Assembly: GCF_002567005.1 (NCBI RefSeq)
Contig: NZ_NUZU01000010.1
Location: forward strand, 92,290-156,289
Origin: Bacillus sp. AFS073361
Lineage (GTDB): Bacteria; Bacillota; Bacilli; Bacillales; Cytobacillaceae
Direction: 5' to 3'
Length of the DNA: 64,000 nucleotides
The position numbers were made by a program, and so were the translations under genes. Positions 16,977-24,890 of the stretch are shown here, one piece after another. How positions within the stretch are numbered: position 1 is the stretch's first letter; each line of letters begins with the position of its first letter. Below the pieces are notes generated by a model. That model ran no database searches, was not told where the DNA came from, and saw only the letters and a program-made list of their open reading frames with translations.

Positions 16977-17777
16977 ATGCTAACAGAAAAATACAAAAAA
17001 TTAAAGTCTATTCTCCGAGATATGGAATCAGTGGTAGTTGCATTTTCAGGAGGAGTAGACAGTACTTTTTTATTAAAGGCTGCTGTGGATGCCCTAGGGG
17101 CTGAGCATGTACTCGCAGTAACAGCAGACTCTGAAAGCTACCCCTCAAGTGAACTAGAAGAGGCAAGAGTTCTTGCAAATCAAATAGGTGTCAGGCACCA
17201 AGTGATTGAAACCTCAGAACTTGCTATTCCAGGATATGCGGAAAACAATAGAAATCGATGCTATTTTTGTAAAAGCAGTTTATTTGATCATTTGATTCCA
17301 GTCATGGATGAAAAGGGCTTTCAAAATGTGGTTTATGGTGTCATAGCAGATGATATGAATGAATTTCGACCAGGTATGCAGGCCGCTAAAGAGAAGGGGA
17401 TACGCGGTCCACTCCTAGAAGCTAATCTGTTTAAACAAGAAATCAGAGAACTCTCGAGAGAATTTGATTTGCCAACTTGGGATAAACCATCATTAGCGTG
17501 TCTTTCATCAAGAATTGCCTACGGGGAATATATTACAAAAGAAAAGCTGACGAAGGTAGAAAAAGCCGAAGCTTATTTAAAGTCACTTGCTATCCATCAG
17601 GTACGGGTGCGAACACATCAGGAGATTGCAAGGATCGAAGTAGAACCTAATGAAATGAAGAAGATTCTTGAAAATCATGACGCAATCGTGAAAGCACTTC
17701 AAGGATATGGGTACAAATATATCACGTTAGATTTAATTGGATATCAGAGTGGAAGCATGAATAAGGTGCTGTCATAG
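16977..17777 (+). CDS. larE: Sacrificial sulfur transferase for the nickel-pincer cofactor
   Basis: A 266-residue LarE. It adenylates the pyridinium dicarboxylate mononucleotide made by LarB and donates sulfur to form thiocarboxylates. The PP-loop AFSGGVDST is at 22-30, a NRCYFCK block gives Cys95 and Cys98, and Cys175 in PSLACLSSRIAYG matches the sacrificial cysteine of L. plantarum LarE. The start at 16977 is ten bases after GGGGGAG. It lies 88 bases after the SDR with no terminator between, so it should be in the same transcript. The GGTGTCAGGCACC repeat falls inside the gene at 17187 and encodes Gly-Val-Arg-His, a position where LarE proteins often have a similar GIRH, so this copy may be accidental. 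Confidence 0.95.
   Translation: MLTEKYKKLKSILRDMESVVVAFSGGVDSTFLLKAAVDALGAEHVLAVTADSESYPSSELEEARVLANQIGVRHQVIETSELAIPGYAENNRNRCYFCKSSLFDHLIPVMDEKGFQNVVYGVIADDMNEFRPGMQAAKEKGIRGPLLEANLFKQEIRELSREFDLPTWDKPSLACLSSRIAYGEYITKEKLTKVEKAEAYLKSLAIHQVRVRTHQEIARIEVEPNEMKKILENHDAIVKALQGYGYKYITLDLIGYQSGSMNKVLS
17187..17199 (+). repeat. GGTGTCAGGCACC repeat copy inside larE
   Basis: Same 13 bases as the copy at 13305. It is in frame and codes for Gly-Val-Arg-His. Confidence 0.55.
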
Positions 17778-17822
17778 AGCTTTCTTCTTTGCAAATGTGC
17801 TTTAGGAAAGTACTTTTAATAA

Positions 17823-17853
17823 AAAGGCTTTGGAATAATCCAGAGCCTTTTAA
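17823..17853 (+). terminator. Weak terminator between larE and gluconokinase
   Basis: A 12-bp stem (AAAGGCTTTGGA against TCCAGAGCCTTT, one wobble pair) and 4-base loop, followed only by a short T-run. Partial read-through into gntK is likely. Confidence 0.6.
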
Positions 17854-17922
17854 TATAACGATTATAAAAATAGCAATAAATAATAATATTACTTATTGTT
17901 ATGTGAAAAGGAAGAGGAGAAC

Positions 17923-19395
17923 ATGTCAAGAGAAGTTGTAATGGGACTTGATATCGGAACAACAAGTGTTAAAGCATGCGTATTTGACCTCCAAGGTAAA
18001 TTAGTCGCCGAAGCTGAGAGAATGAACACATTCCATTATCCAAAGCAAGGATGGGTCGAACAAAACCCTATTGAGATTGAGCAATCAGCTGTACAAGCAA
18101 TACATGAGGCAATAGAGAAAGCCAAGATTGAGAAAAATGATTTGATTTCAATTGGATTTTCTTCCGCCATGCATTCCCTTATTTGTGTGGATAATAATGG
18201 CACTCCTATATCTCCAGCCTTAATTTGGGCGGATGGAAGAAGTTATCTACAAGCAGAATCAGTGATAGAAACAATGGGAAATGAGGTGTATTCAGACACA
18301 GGTACACCGGTTCATCCCATGACGCCATTTGTTAAGTTATTATGGATGAAAGAAACGAAATATGAACCTTACGTTCAAGCGAAATACTTTATGTCAATTA
18401 AGGAGTATTTACTTCAATGCTGGTATAATCAAAGGGTTATAGATTATTCAATGGCATCTGCGACAGGGTTATTTAATCCTGACACACATACGTGGAATCA
18501 AACATTATTATCTCTAACGGGTATTCATGAAAATCAGCTTTCTAGAATTGTCCCCCCAACCGAGATTTTAACAGGGATTAATCCTCTAAAAGCCGATGAA
18601 ATGGGGATTGATTCTGACCTTCCTTTTGTCATCGGTGCTGCGGATGGCCAATTGGCTAACTTGGGAATTGGAGCGATTCTCCCTGGTGAAGTGGCGGTTT
18701 CAGTTGGGACTAGCGGGGCCATTCGGCAATTCACAAGTGGAGTTAAAATGAGCGAAAATCAAGAAACCTTTTGTTATTCTTTTACAAAGGATTTTTCTAT
18801 CATTGGAGGACCTACCAATAATGGCGGGAATGCACTACAATGGTTAAAAGACCTTTTGAATGATCCTAGAGACTTCGCTGATTTCCTTGCAGATGCAGAA
18901 AAGGTGCCGCTTGGTGCCGATGGAATCATCTTTCACCCCTATCTAAATGGCGAAAGAGCACCACTTTGGAATCAACGGGCAAAAGGGAATTTCTTTGGAT
19001 TATCTGTTACGCATAAAAGAGAACATTTTATTCGAGCGGTTCTAGAGGGGATTACTTTTAACCTCTTTCAAATTGGCAAAACTTTAGAGAGTTTAGCAGG
19101 GAAACATCAAAAGATTTATGTTAATGGTGGTTTATCCAGATCTCCATTGTGGCTGCAAATGATGGCAGATGTATTCGAGGCGGAAATTTATGTGCCGGAG
19201 AGCCACCACAGCGCAGCATGGGGAGCAGCCTGGACAGCATTAGTGGCCATTGATAAAGTTCATTCCTTTGAAGAGATTAAAAGGAATATCCCAATGGGTA
19301 AGGCAATCGTTCCTAATAAAGAGAATAGTGAAAAATATAGACTTATTTATGAGAAATATGAAAAGCTGGCAAGTGGAATGTCTAAACATTTTTGA
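17923..19395 (+). CDS. gntK: Gluconokinase (FGGY family)
   Basis: A 490-residue FGGY carbohydrate kinase that phosphorylates D-gluconate to 6-phosphogluconate. The N-terminal phosphate-binding strand GLDIGTTSVKA, then SSAMHSLICVD, ALIWADGRS and GTPVHPMTPFVKLLWMKE are gluconokinase-like, and the second ATP-site blocks VSVGTSGAIR and YVNGGLSRSPLWLQMMAD are present. The ATG at 17923 follows AAGAGGAG; an in-frame start at 17896 adds nine residues without need. It stands between larE and larB in the same direction. Placing a gluconate kinase inside a nickel-pincer cofactor operon is the main evidence that the LarA homologue makes gluconate. Its product is the substrate of gndA at 6331. Confidence 0.93.
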   Translation: MSREVVMGLDIGTTSVKACVFDLQGKLVAEAERMNTFHYPKQGWVEQNPIEIEQSAVQAIHEAIEKAKIEKNDLISIGFSSAMHSLICVDNNGTPISPALIWADGRSYLQAESVIETMGNEVYSDTGTPVHPMTPFVKLLWMKETKYEPYVQAKYFMSIKEYLLQCWYNQRVIDYSMASATGLFNPDTHTWNQTLLSLTGIHENQLSRIVPPTEILTGINPLKADEMGIDSDLPFVIGAADGQLANLGIGAILPGEVAVSVGTSGAIRQFTSGVKMSENQETFCYSFTKDFSIIGGPTNNGGNALQWLKDLLNDPRDFADFLADAEKVPLGADGIIFHPYLNGERAPLWNQRAKGNFFGLSVTHKREHFIRAVLEGITFNLFQIGKTLESLAGKHQKIYVNGGLSRSPLWLQMMADVFEAEIYVPESHHSAAWGAAWTALVAIDKVHSFEEIKRNIPMGKAIVPNKENSEKYRLIYEKYEKLASGMSKHF

Positions 19396-19420
19396 GTTTA
19401 TATAAATAGGGGGGAAATGA

Positions 19421-20176
19421 ATGCTTGAAGAAATTTTAGAGCAGGTTCAAAGAGGAACCCTAAGTGTCAAAGAAGCAAAAGAGCAACTAGCAACATTTGA
19501 GAATTTGGGTTTTGCTAAAGTTGACCATCATCGTAAGAAACGTCAAGGCTTCCCAGAGGTCGTATACGGTGAAGGGAAAACGACTGAACAAATTATTTCG
19601 ATTATCCAAGTGTTAAGAGCTCGAAATAACCAAGTGCTCGTCACGCGTATTAACAAGGAAAAGGCAGAAATTGTCCAACGTTCTTGCCCTGAATTTATTT
19701 ACAAAGAAGTAGCACAAATTCTTTTTTGGAAAGAGGACAAATTGTTTGAAGGAGAGTCACAAGGATATATTGCCGTAATTTGTGCAGGTACATCGGACTT
19801 ACGTGTTGCCGAAGAAGCCGCGGTTACTGCCGAAGTATTAGGCAGCAAAGTACATCGTATCTATGATGTAGGTGTTGCTGGAATTCATCGCTTGCTAAGT
19901 CATGCTGAGGAAATTCAAAATGCCACAGTCTCTGTTGTTGTTGCGGGTATGGAAGGGGCACTTCCAAGTGTAGTTGGCGGACTCGTTTCACATCCGGTTA
20001 TAGCTGTGCCAACGAGTGTGGGGTATGGAGCAAATTTTAATGGATTATCTGCCTTATTAACGATGTTGAATTCATGTGCATCAGGGATTAGTGTTGTGAA
20101 TATTGATAATGGGTTTGGCGGGGGATATAACGCCGTATTAATTGATCAACTTGCACAAAAAGGGGCCGGGAAATAG
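19421..20176 (+). CDS. larB: Nickel-pincer cofactor biosynthesis carboxylase/hydrolase
   Basis: A 251-residue LarB. It carboxylates C5 of nicotinic acid adenine dinucleotide and cleaves off AMP, the first step of the cofactor. The N-terminal helical part (1-60) precedes a PurE-like domain (about 110-250) with VICAGTSDLRVAEEAAVTAE, YDVGVAGIHRLL, VVVAGMEGALPSVVGGL and PTSVGYGA. Cys219 in NSCASGISVVNIDNGFG matches the conserved cysteine thought to hold the substrate. The start lies behind GGGGGAAATGA, 25 bases after gntK, and the gene overlaps larC1 by one base. Confidence 0.96.
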   Translation: MLEEILEQVQRGTLSVKEAKEQLATFENLGFAKVDHHRKKRQGFPEVVYGEGKTTEQIISIIQVLRARNNQVLVTRINKEKAEIVQRSCPEFIYKEVAQILFWKEDKLFEGESQGYIAVICAGTSDLRVAEEAAVTAEVLGSKVHRIYDVGVAGIHRLLSHAEEIQNATVSVVVAGMEGALPSVVGGLVSHPVIAVPTSVGYGANFNGLSALLTMLNSCASGISVVNIDNGFGGGYNAVLIDQLAQKGAGK

Positions 20177-21180
20177 TGAGAACACTTTATTTTGATTGTT
20201 TTTCAGGTATTAGCGGAGATATGGTCATTGGAGCTTTGATTGATGCGGGCGCAGATCCGAATCGTTTAGTAGAAGAATTAAAAAAACTTCATATTGATGA
20301 TGAATATATGTTGAAATGGACAAAGTTAGTGAAAAATGGGATTACAAGTACTAAATTTGATGTGATGTTGAAGAATGTTCATTCCCATCACCATGCACAT
20401 GATCACGATCACGAACTTGATCACGAACACATCCATGCCCATGATCATGATCACGAACACAGTCATGACCATGAACACGAACACATCCATGCCCATGATC
20501 ATGATCACGAACACAGTCATGACCATGAACACGAACATGAACACAGTCACGTACATGACCATGAACACGAACATGGACACAGTCACGAACACATCCATGC
20601 ACACGAGGATGAGCATCATCATGACCACCATAATCATAGCCATGGAAATGGCCATCATCATGATCATGACCACCGGGCTTATAAAGACATTGTTGCTTTA
20701 ATTGAGGGGGCAGGTTTTGTTGAGCCTGTGAAAAATACAGCATTAAAAATCTTTAAAAGAATTGGTGAAGCGGAAGGACATATCCATGGAATTCCCTTGG
20801 AGAAGGTCCATTTTCACGAAGTTGGGGCAGTTGATTCGATTATTGACATTATCGGTGCAGCTATCTTAATTCATCAATTAGAAATAGATGTTATTAAATC
20901 CTCGCCCATTCCTGTGGGAACAGGTCGTATCCATATTGATCATGGTATTTATCCTGTACCTGCACCGGCCACTCTTGAAATTTTAAAAGGTGTACCAATT
21001 GAACAATCTGACATTCGCTTCGAGCTCACCACTCCAACGGGAGCAGCAATTGTGGCTGTCTTGGCAGATGAATTTTGCCCGATACCATCCATGAAGGTTA
21101 CATCCATTGGTTATGGTGCTGGAACGAAGACCTTTAAAAATCATCCCAATGTGCTTCGTGTCGTCATTGGAGAAGACTAA
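20176..21180 (+). CDS. larC1: Nickel-insertion protein LarC, N-terminal part, with giant histidine-rich insert
   Basis: A 334-residue protein matching the N-terminal part of LarC, which inserts nickel into the thiolated precursor. Residues 1-68 (YFDCFSGISGDMVIGALIDAGAD) and 167-334 (VHFHEVGAVDSIIDIIGAA, PVGTGRIHIDHGIYPVPAPATLEIL-type blocks) are canonical. Between them, residues 69-166 hold about 50 histidines mixed with Asp and Glu, a likely nickel store or chaperone segment. The GTG start overlaps the larB stop by one base (TAGTG), so translation is probably coupled. The C-terminal part of LarC is in a separate gene, larC2, 70 bases downstream. In L. plantarum these two parts are joined by a ribosomal frameshift; here that appears impossible (see findings). 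Confidence 0.93.
   Translation: MRTLYFDCFSGISGDMVIGALIDAGADPNRLVEELKKLHIDDEYMLKWTKLVKNGITSTKFDVMLKNVHSHHHAHDHDHELDHEHIHAHDHDHEHSHDHEHEHIHAHDHDHEHSHDHEHEHEHSHVHDHEHEHGHSHEHIHAHEDEHHHDHHNHSHGNGHHHDHDHRAYKDIVALIEGAGFVEPVKNTALKIFKRIGEAEGHIHGIPLEKVHFHEVGAVDSIIDIIGAAILIHQLEIDVIKSSPIPVGTGRIHIDHGIYPVPAPATLEILKGVPIEQSDIRFELTTPTGAAIVAVLADEFCPIPSMKVTSIGYGAGTKTFKNHPNVLRVVIGED
20431..20538 (+). repeat. Tandem 54-bp repeat coding for His-rich segment
   Basis: Two 54-bp units (20431-20484 and 20485-20538) are identical but for the last base (AACAC against AACAT). They encode the IHAHDHDHEHSHDHEHEH unit. Shorter, degenerate GAACAC/CATGAC repeats continue on both sides, a sign of slippage or unequal crossing-over. 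Confidence 0.9.
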
Positions 21181-21208
21181 AAGGAAACTTTAAGCTGACC
21201 GTCCTTTT
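21179..21208 (+). other. Stem-loop between larC1 and larC2
   Basis: AAAAGGA (21179-21185, overlapping the larC1 stop) pairs with TCCTTTT (21202-21208) across a 16-base loop and runs into TC and an AT-rich stretch. It could be a weak attenuator or a translation-control hairpin between the two LarC parts. Confidence 0.45.
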
Positions 21209-21250
21209 TCTATATTTATTTTTCGTTACCAAAGGAAAGGAAATGATTTA

Positions 21251-21727
21251 ATGGTCTCTCAACTTCCTCCCAGTAATGAGCATCTTGATAATCAGATGGT
21301 TAAAATGGAAGTCAATCTCGATGATATTCCTGGAGAATGGCTTGGCTATGTAATGGACATGCTGTTTGAGGCTGGCGCTAATGATGTTTTCTATACCCCG
21401 ATATATATGAAAAAAAATAGACCAGGCGTATTACTTCAACTACTTTGTTCAGAGAAACATATAAATACAATGAAAGAAATTCTTTTTAAGGAAACTACCA
21501 CACTAGGAATACGCTACTATCCTTTAACCGTACACCGGTTAGAAAGAAAGTTTAGGAAAGTTACTACCATGTGGGGTCCTGTGACAGTAAAAGAAGGAAT
21601 GTATAATGGACAAATTGTTCAATGTGCTCCGGAGTTTGAAGAATGTAAAAGCATTGCACGACTTCATGACATTCCCGTGAAAAAGGTTTACGAAATGGTT
21701 TGGAAGGCTTTGGGAAGAGAAGAATAA
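21251..21727 (+). CDS. larC2: Nickel-insertion protein LarC, C-terminal part
   Basis: A 158-residue protein that matches the C-terminal domain of LarC (MVKMEVNLDDIPGEWLGYVMDMLFEAGANDVFYTPIYMKKNRPG..., then GIRYYPLTVHRLER and WGPVTVKEG). The ATG follows AAAGGAAAGGAAA with seven bases of spacing, so it can be translated independently. It is in a different frame from larC1, and that frame has a stop at 21191, after the larC1 stop, so no overlap exists for frameshifting. The two LarC parts presumably assemble non-covalently. It is the last gene of the operon, before a strong terminator. Confidence 0.92.
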   Translation: MVSQLPPSNEHLDNQMVKMEVNLDDIPGEWLGYVMDMLFEAGANDVFYTPIYMKKNRPGVLLQLLCSEKHINTMKEILFKETTTLGIRYYPLTVHRLERKFRKVTTMWGPVTVKEGMYNGQIVQCAPEFEECKSIARLHDIPVKKVYEMVWKALGREE

Positions 21728-21791
21728 GCCCGAAGTCTCACCTCATATTAAGCAAGATTCGTAGCTAATAATAGATTTGGAGTATAAAAAT

Positions 21792-21826
21792 GGCTGCCAT
21801 TCAGAATAATGGCAGCCTCCTTTTTA
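21792..21826. terminator. Terminator of the lar operon
   Basis: Perfect 10-bp stem GGCTGCCATT/AATGGCAGCC, 6-base loop, then TCC and five T. The convergent gene ends at 21824. Confidence 0.92.
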
Positions 21827-22105
21827 AACCCATTTAATCTTTTCCACTATTTGTTGCTTAAACAACTGAATGATAAATTCATTATAAAAGTCTTTTCTAA
21901 CGATTATTTGAAACCTATTATTCGGATGAATATAAAAATGGATATCAGTTAGGATGTTGTTTGTATCAAAATACTCACGAATTTCTTCGATTTTTTTCTT
22001 CCATTTGTTATCAACCAAAGTAAGGGTGAATTCAAAATCCTCGCCGTTAGGGGTTTCCTTTAGCTCGAGAAACTGTTCGTTATATTTATACTCTACTTTC
22101 ATCAT
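21824..22105 (-). CDS. Hypothetical protein, 93 residues
   Basis: A small soluble, charged protein (rich in Lys, Glu, Phe, Tyr) that I do not recognise. It has no membrane segment, cysteine pair or obvious motif. The start ATG lies seven bases after the stop of the upstream permease gene, with AGGAGGGT across the junction, so it is probably translated from the permease mRNA. It ends at the terminator shared with the lar operon. Confidence 0.6.
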   Translation of the reverse strand: MMKVEYKYNEQFLELKETPNGEDFEFTLTLVDNKWKKKIEEIREYFDTNNILTDIHFYIHPNNRFQIIVRKDFYNEFIIQLFKQQIVEKIKWV

Positions 22106-22112
22106 AACCCTC

Positions 22113-23393
22113 CTAAATGAGATATCTTAAATATATGTAAACCGTACAAATAATAATGGATAAAATCATTAATGGAAAAGCAATCAACATGAATTTTCCA
22201 AATGTAATCGGATAGCCTTCCTTCGCAGCAAGACCCGCCACAATCACATTGGCACTCGCACCAATTAATGTACCATTTCCACCTAGACATGCCCCTAAAG
22301 ATAAACTCCACCAAAGAGGTTCTAAATTAGTAACGCCAAGTTCCCCCATATCTTTGATCATTGGAATCATGGTGGCAACAAACGGAATGTTATCAATAAA
22401 AGCTGAGGCAATCGCGCTAACCCAGAGTATTAATATTGATGTGGATGTAACATCCCCTCCAGTTAGGTGTACAGAGTAATCTGCTAATAACGAAATTACC
22501 CCTGTCTCTATCAATCCTGATACCAATACAAAAAGGCCGATAAAGAAGAATATAGTTGTCCATTCTACTTTTAAAAATGCTTTATCTAAATACTTTTCTC
22601 CAGTTAATAGAAGCAGGAGGAAAGCACCAGCTAACGCGACGGTAGCAGATTCAATATGAAAAAGTTGATGCAGGAAAAACCCCAAAATCGTTAGCGAGAG
22701 AGCAGTTAACGATTTAACTAGTAACTTGGTATCTGTTATTTCTTCCTTTTCATCTAGGTCCATTAAATTGGCCTTTAAGTCATCTGTTGTTCGAAGCTGT
22801 TTCCGATAAATAAATGCTAGGATCGCAATATTAACAAATAGAATAAAGAATGATATCGCTGTTAGATTATTAATAAAGGCCATAAAGGTAAGTTCTTTTA
22901 CGGCGCTGCCGAGCATGATATTCGGAGGGTCGCCAATCAGTGTAGAGGTACCGCCTATATTCGAGGCAATTACTTCGGTTATTAAAAAGGGAATCGGATT
23001 AACCCGTAATTGTCTCGTGATACTGAAAGTAACTGGAACCATTAATAGTACCGTTGTTACATTATCTAAAAAGGCTGACCCCAAGGCTGTAATAATTCCG
23101 AGCACCAACAATATTTTTAATGGATCACCTTTCACTTTTTTTGCTGACCAAATCGCTATGTATTTGAACAATCCAGTCTCAGAAGTGATCGCAACAATGA
23201 TCATCATACCGGTCAATAATCCGAGTGTATTGAAGTCGATATGGTGAAGCGCCTTTTCCTGCCCGACAATTCCTAGTAATACCATCATAATTCCGCCGCA
23301 CATGGCAATGATCGTTCGATGAATCTTTTCAGTGACGATAAAGGCATAGGTAATTAAAAATACACCAAGTGCGATTAATGCTTGAGTTGACAT
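22113..23393 (-). CDS. ArsB/NhaD-type ion transporter (IT superfamily)
   Basis: A 426-residue membrane protein with about ten to twelve hydrophobic segments. GSAFLDNVTTVLLMVPVT (about 107-124), SNIGGTSTLIGDPPNIMLG (about 145-163), SAFIDNIPFVATMIPM and GACLGGNGTLIGASANVIVAG are the paired hairpin signatures of the ArsB/NhaD/CitM (IT) superfamily. Members export arsenite or exchange Na+/H+, or carry dicarboxylates. No arsenic resistance gene is nearby, so arsenite transport is not supported. It precedes the 93-residue gene on the same strand. Confidence 0.88.
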   Translation of the reverse strand: MSTQALIALGVFLITYAFIVTEKIHRTIIAMCGGIMMVLLGIVGQEKALHHIDFNTLGLLTGMMIIVAITSETGLFKYIAIWSAKKVKGDPLKILLVLGIITALGSAFLDNVTTVLLMVPVTFSITRQLRVNPIPFLITEVIASNIGGTSTLIGDPPNIMLGSAVKELTFMAFINNLTAISFFILFVNIAILAFIYRKQLRTTDDLKANLMDLDEKEEITDTKLLVKSLTALSLTILGFFLHQLFHIESATVALAGAFLLLLLTGEKYLDKAFLKVEWTTIFFFIGLFVLVSGLIETGVISLLADYSVHLTGGDVTSTSILILWVSAIASAFIDNIPFVATMIPMIKDMGELGVTNLEPLWWSLSLGACLGGNGTLIGASANVIVAGLAAKEGYPITFGKFMLIAFPLMILSIIICTVYIYLRYLI

Positions 23394-23443
23394 GTAATAA
23401 CCTCTTCTCCCAAGTTTTTAAATGGTTCCATTTAAAAAATGAC

Positions 23444-23470
23444 AAAAAGGAGCCTGTGTGACAGACTCCC
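23444..23470 (-). terminator. Terminator of the metallophosphatase gene
   Basis: GGAG-CTGT/ACAG-CTCC stem with one mismatch and 3-base loop, followed on the minus strand by five T. Confidence 0.75.
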
Positions 23471-23546
23471 CCAAATAAAATCACCATTTATATTTTTAAC
23501 TTTATTTTAATTAACTAAACTTTGAATGTAAAGAAAGTTTTAATTA

Positions 23547-24662
23547 TTAAAGCCCTAATTTATTAATAAAATCAACAGTTTCCTGATGCTCTGGGTTAAC
23601 TAACTGATAAAGACGTTTATCTCTCTTAACGAGGGATGTCCCAGCATCATTAACAATGGGTCTTGTGAAGGAAGTCCCTTTTAATATGCCCCATTGGCCA
23701 TTTGTTTTTTTTAATCTGAGATCAATAATTCCAAGATGATTTCCAAAGGCCCCTGCCATTACAACAGGTTTACCATTAATTTGTCCCGTTTCGATGTTAG
23801 TATCAGGAGAGTTTTTATACACAGAACTTGGAAAGACATTATGAGAATGCCCTGCCAAAATGACATCGATGCCAGGGATTTTTGATAAATAATAAACAGC
23901 ATTTTCCGATTCAGCGCTATATGTTCCGTAACTGATTCCTGTATGGGCAAGGGCGACAATGATATCTGCTCCTTTTGATTTCATGATTGGGATAAATTCT
24001 TTTGCAGTATCAACAATGGGTTTAGCCATAACTTTACCTTCAAGATTTGCCTTATCCCATTTCATGATTTGTGTCGGCATAAATGCTATTACCCCAATTT
24101 TTAAATGATGTTTTCTCCCATTCTGATCAACCACTTTTCTTTTCAAAATAACATACGGAGTAAAGTATGGCTTTTTCTTTTTAACAGAGAAAACATTGGC
24201 ATTAAGGACGGGCATCTTTGCGCCTTTCACGGCGGCATTTAAGAATTCTAACCCGTAATTAAATTCATGATTACCAATGGCAACGGCATCATAATGTAAA
24301 TAATTAAAGGCACGATAAACCGGATGAAGTTTTCCCTTACGTATTCCTCGAATTCTCGCTAAATATTCTCCAAGAGGATTTCCCTTCAGATGATCTCCAT
24401 CGTCAAATAATAAAGAATTTTGTACTTCCTTCCTTGCCTTCTTGATCAGTGTCGCTGTTTTGACGAGGCCAATTCGGTTGTCTACTCTTGTTTGGTAATA
24501 GTCATAGTTGACTAAAGATGCGTGCAAATCAGTAGTTTCTAGGATACGTAAATCAACTACACCTGGCAGTGGATGTACAGTTGCAGCCTTAAACGATAAG
24601 GCAGGATGAGAGAACTCAAAAAGTGAGAGAATGATAAGGAAAATAAGCGTTTTTTTGTTCAA
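23547..24662 (-). CDS. Secreted metallophosphatase, 2',3'-cyclic phosphodiesterase-like, short form
   Basis: A 371-residue calcineurin-like phosphoesterase with an N-terminal signal peptide (about 1-23). The dinuclear metal motifs are DLHASL (Asp45, His47), DDGD (88-90), GNHEFNYG (130-137), an HTG block and AGHSHNVFP. It resembles the N-terminal half of CpdB/YfkN nucleotide phosphodiesterases. Those proteins continue with a C-terminal 5'-nucleotidase domain of some 250 residues; here translation stops just after HQETVDFINK, where the second domain should begin. No sorting or anchor sequence follows. Either it is a truncated remnant or a one-domain secreted form. A perfect 10-1-10 Fur-type palindrome lies upstream. 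Confidence 0.85.
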   Translation of the reverse strand: MNKKTLIFLIILSLFEFSHPALSFKAATVHPLPGVVDLRILETTDLHASLVNYDYYQTRVDNRIGLVKTATLIKKARKEVQNSLLFDDGDHLKGNPLGEYLARIRGIRKGKLHPVYRAFNYLHYDAVAIGNHEFNYGLEFLNAAVKGAKMPVLNANVFSVKKKKPYFTPYVILKRKVVDQNGRKHHLKIGVIAFMPTQIMKWDKANLEGKVMAKPIVDTAKEFIPIMKSKGADIIVALAHTGISYGTYSAESENAVYYLSKIPGIDVILAGHSHNVFPSSVYKNSPDTNIETGQINGKPVVMAGAFGNHLGIIDLRLKKTNGQWGILKGTSFTRPIVNDAGTSLVKRDKRLYQLVNPEHQETVDFINKLGL

Positions 24663-24769
24663 TTAGAATACCTCCTTCATAATCTTGCATTAAAGGTTTT
24701 CTTAGTATTCGTTATCTAACTAGAATTATGATAAAGGGACCATAATATAAAATGTGATCAGGTTCACTT

Positions 24770-24790
24770 AATTGAAAATCATTTTCAATT
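24770..24790. promoter_or_regulatory. Fur-box-like palindrome
   Basis: Perfect inverted repeat with arms AATTGAAAAT and ATTTTCAATT around one C, matching the Bacillus Fur 7-1-7 core pattern (TGAAAATCATTTTCA) well. It is about 110 bases upstream of the metallophosphatase start; the only other neighbour is the 3' end of the MMPL gene. Confidence 0.65.
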
Positions 24791-24852
24791 ACAATGGAAA
24801 TAGAACATCTAAGAGGAACAATGTTAAGAGCTGCTAGTTAGAGTGTGAAATA

Positions 24853-24890
24853 CAAAAAAGTCAGCCTGTATTTTAAATCAGGCTGGCTTT
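24853..24890 (-). terminator. Terminator of the first MMPL gene
   Basis: Stem AGCCAGCCTG/CAGGCTGACT (one wobble) on the minus strand, followed by six T. It overlaps the last codons of the gene. Confidence 0.82.

Noticed and set aside
20380..20673. CRISPR-like regular repeats
   Set aside because: The repeats are in frame, code for a His-rich segment of LarC1 and have no unique spacers.
21150..21260. Programmed ribosomal frameshift joining larC1 and larC2
   Set aside because: The larC2 frame has a stop at 21191, downstream of the larC1 stop at 21180, so the two frames do not overlap. A good ribosome site precedes the larC2 ATG.
22113..23393. Arsenite efflux pump ArsB
   Set aside because: The superfamily fits, but no arsR, arsC or other arsenic gene is nearby, so only a general transporter call is made.
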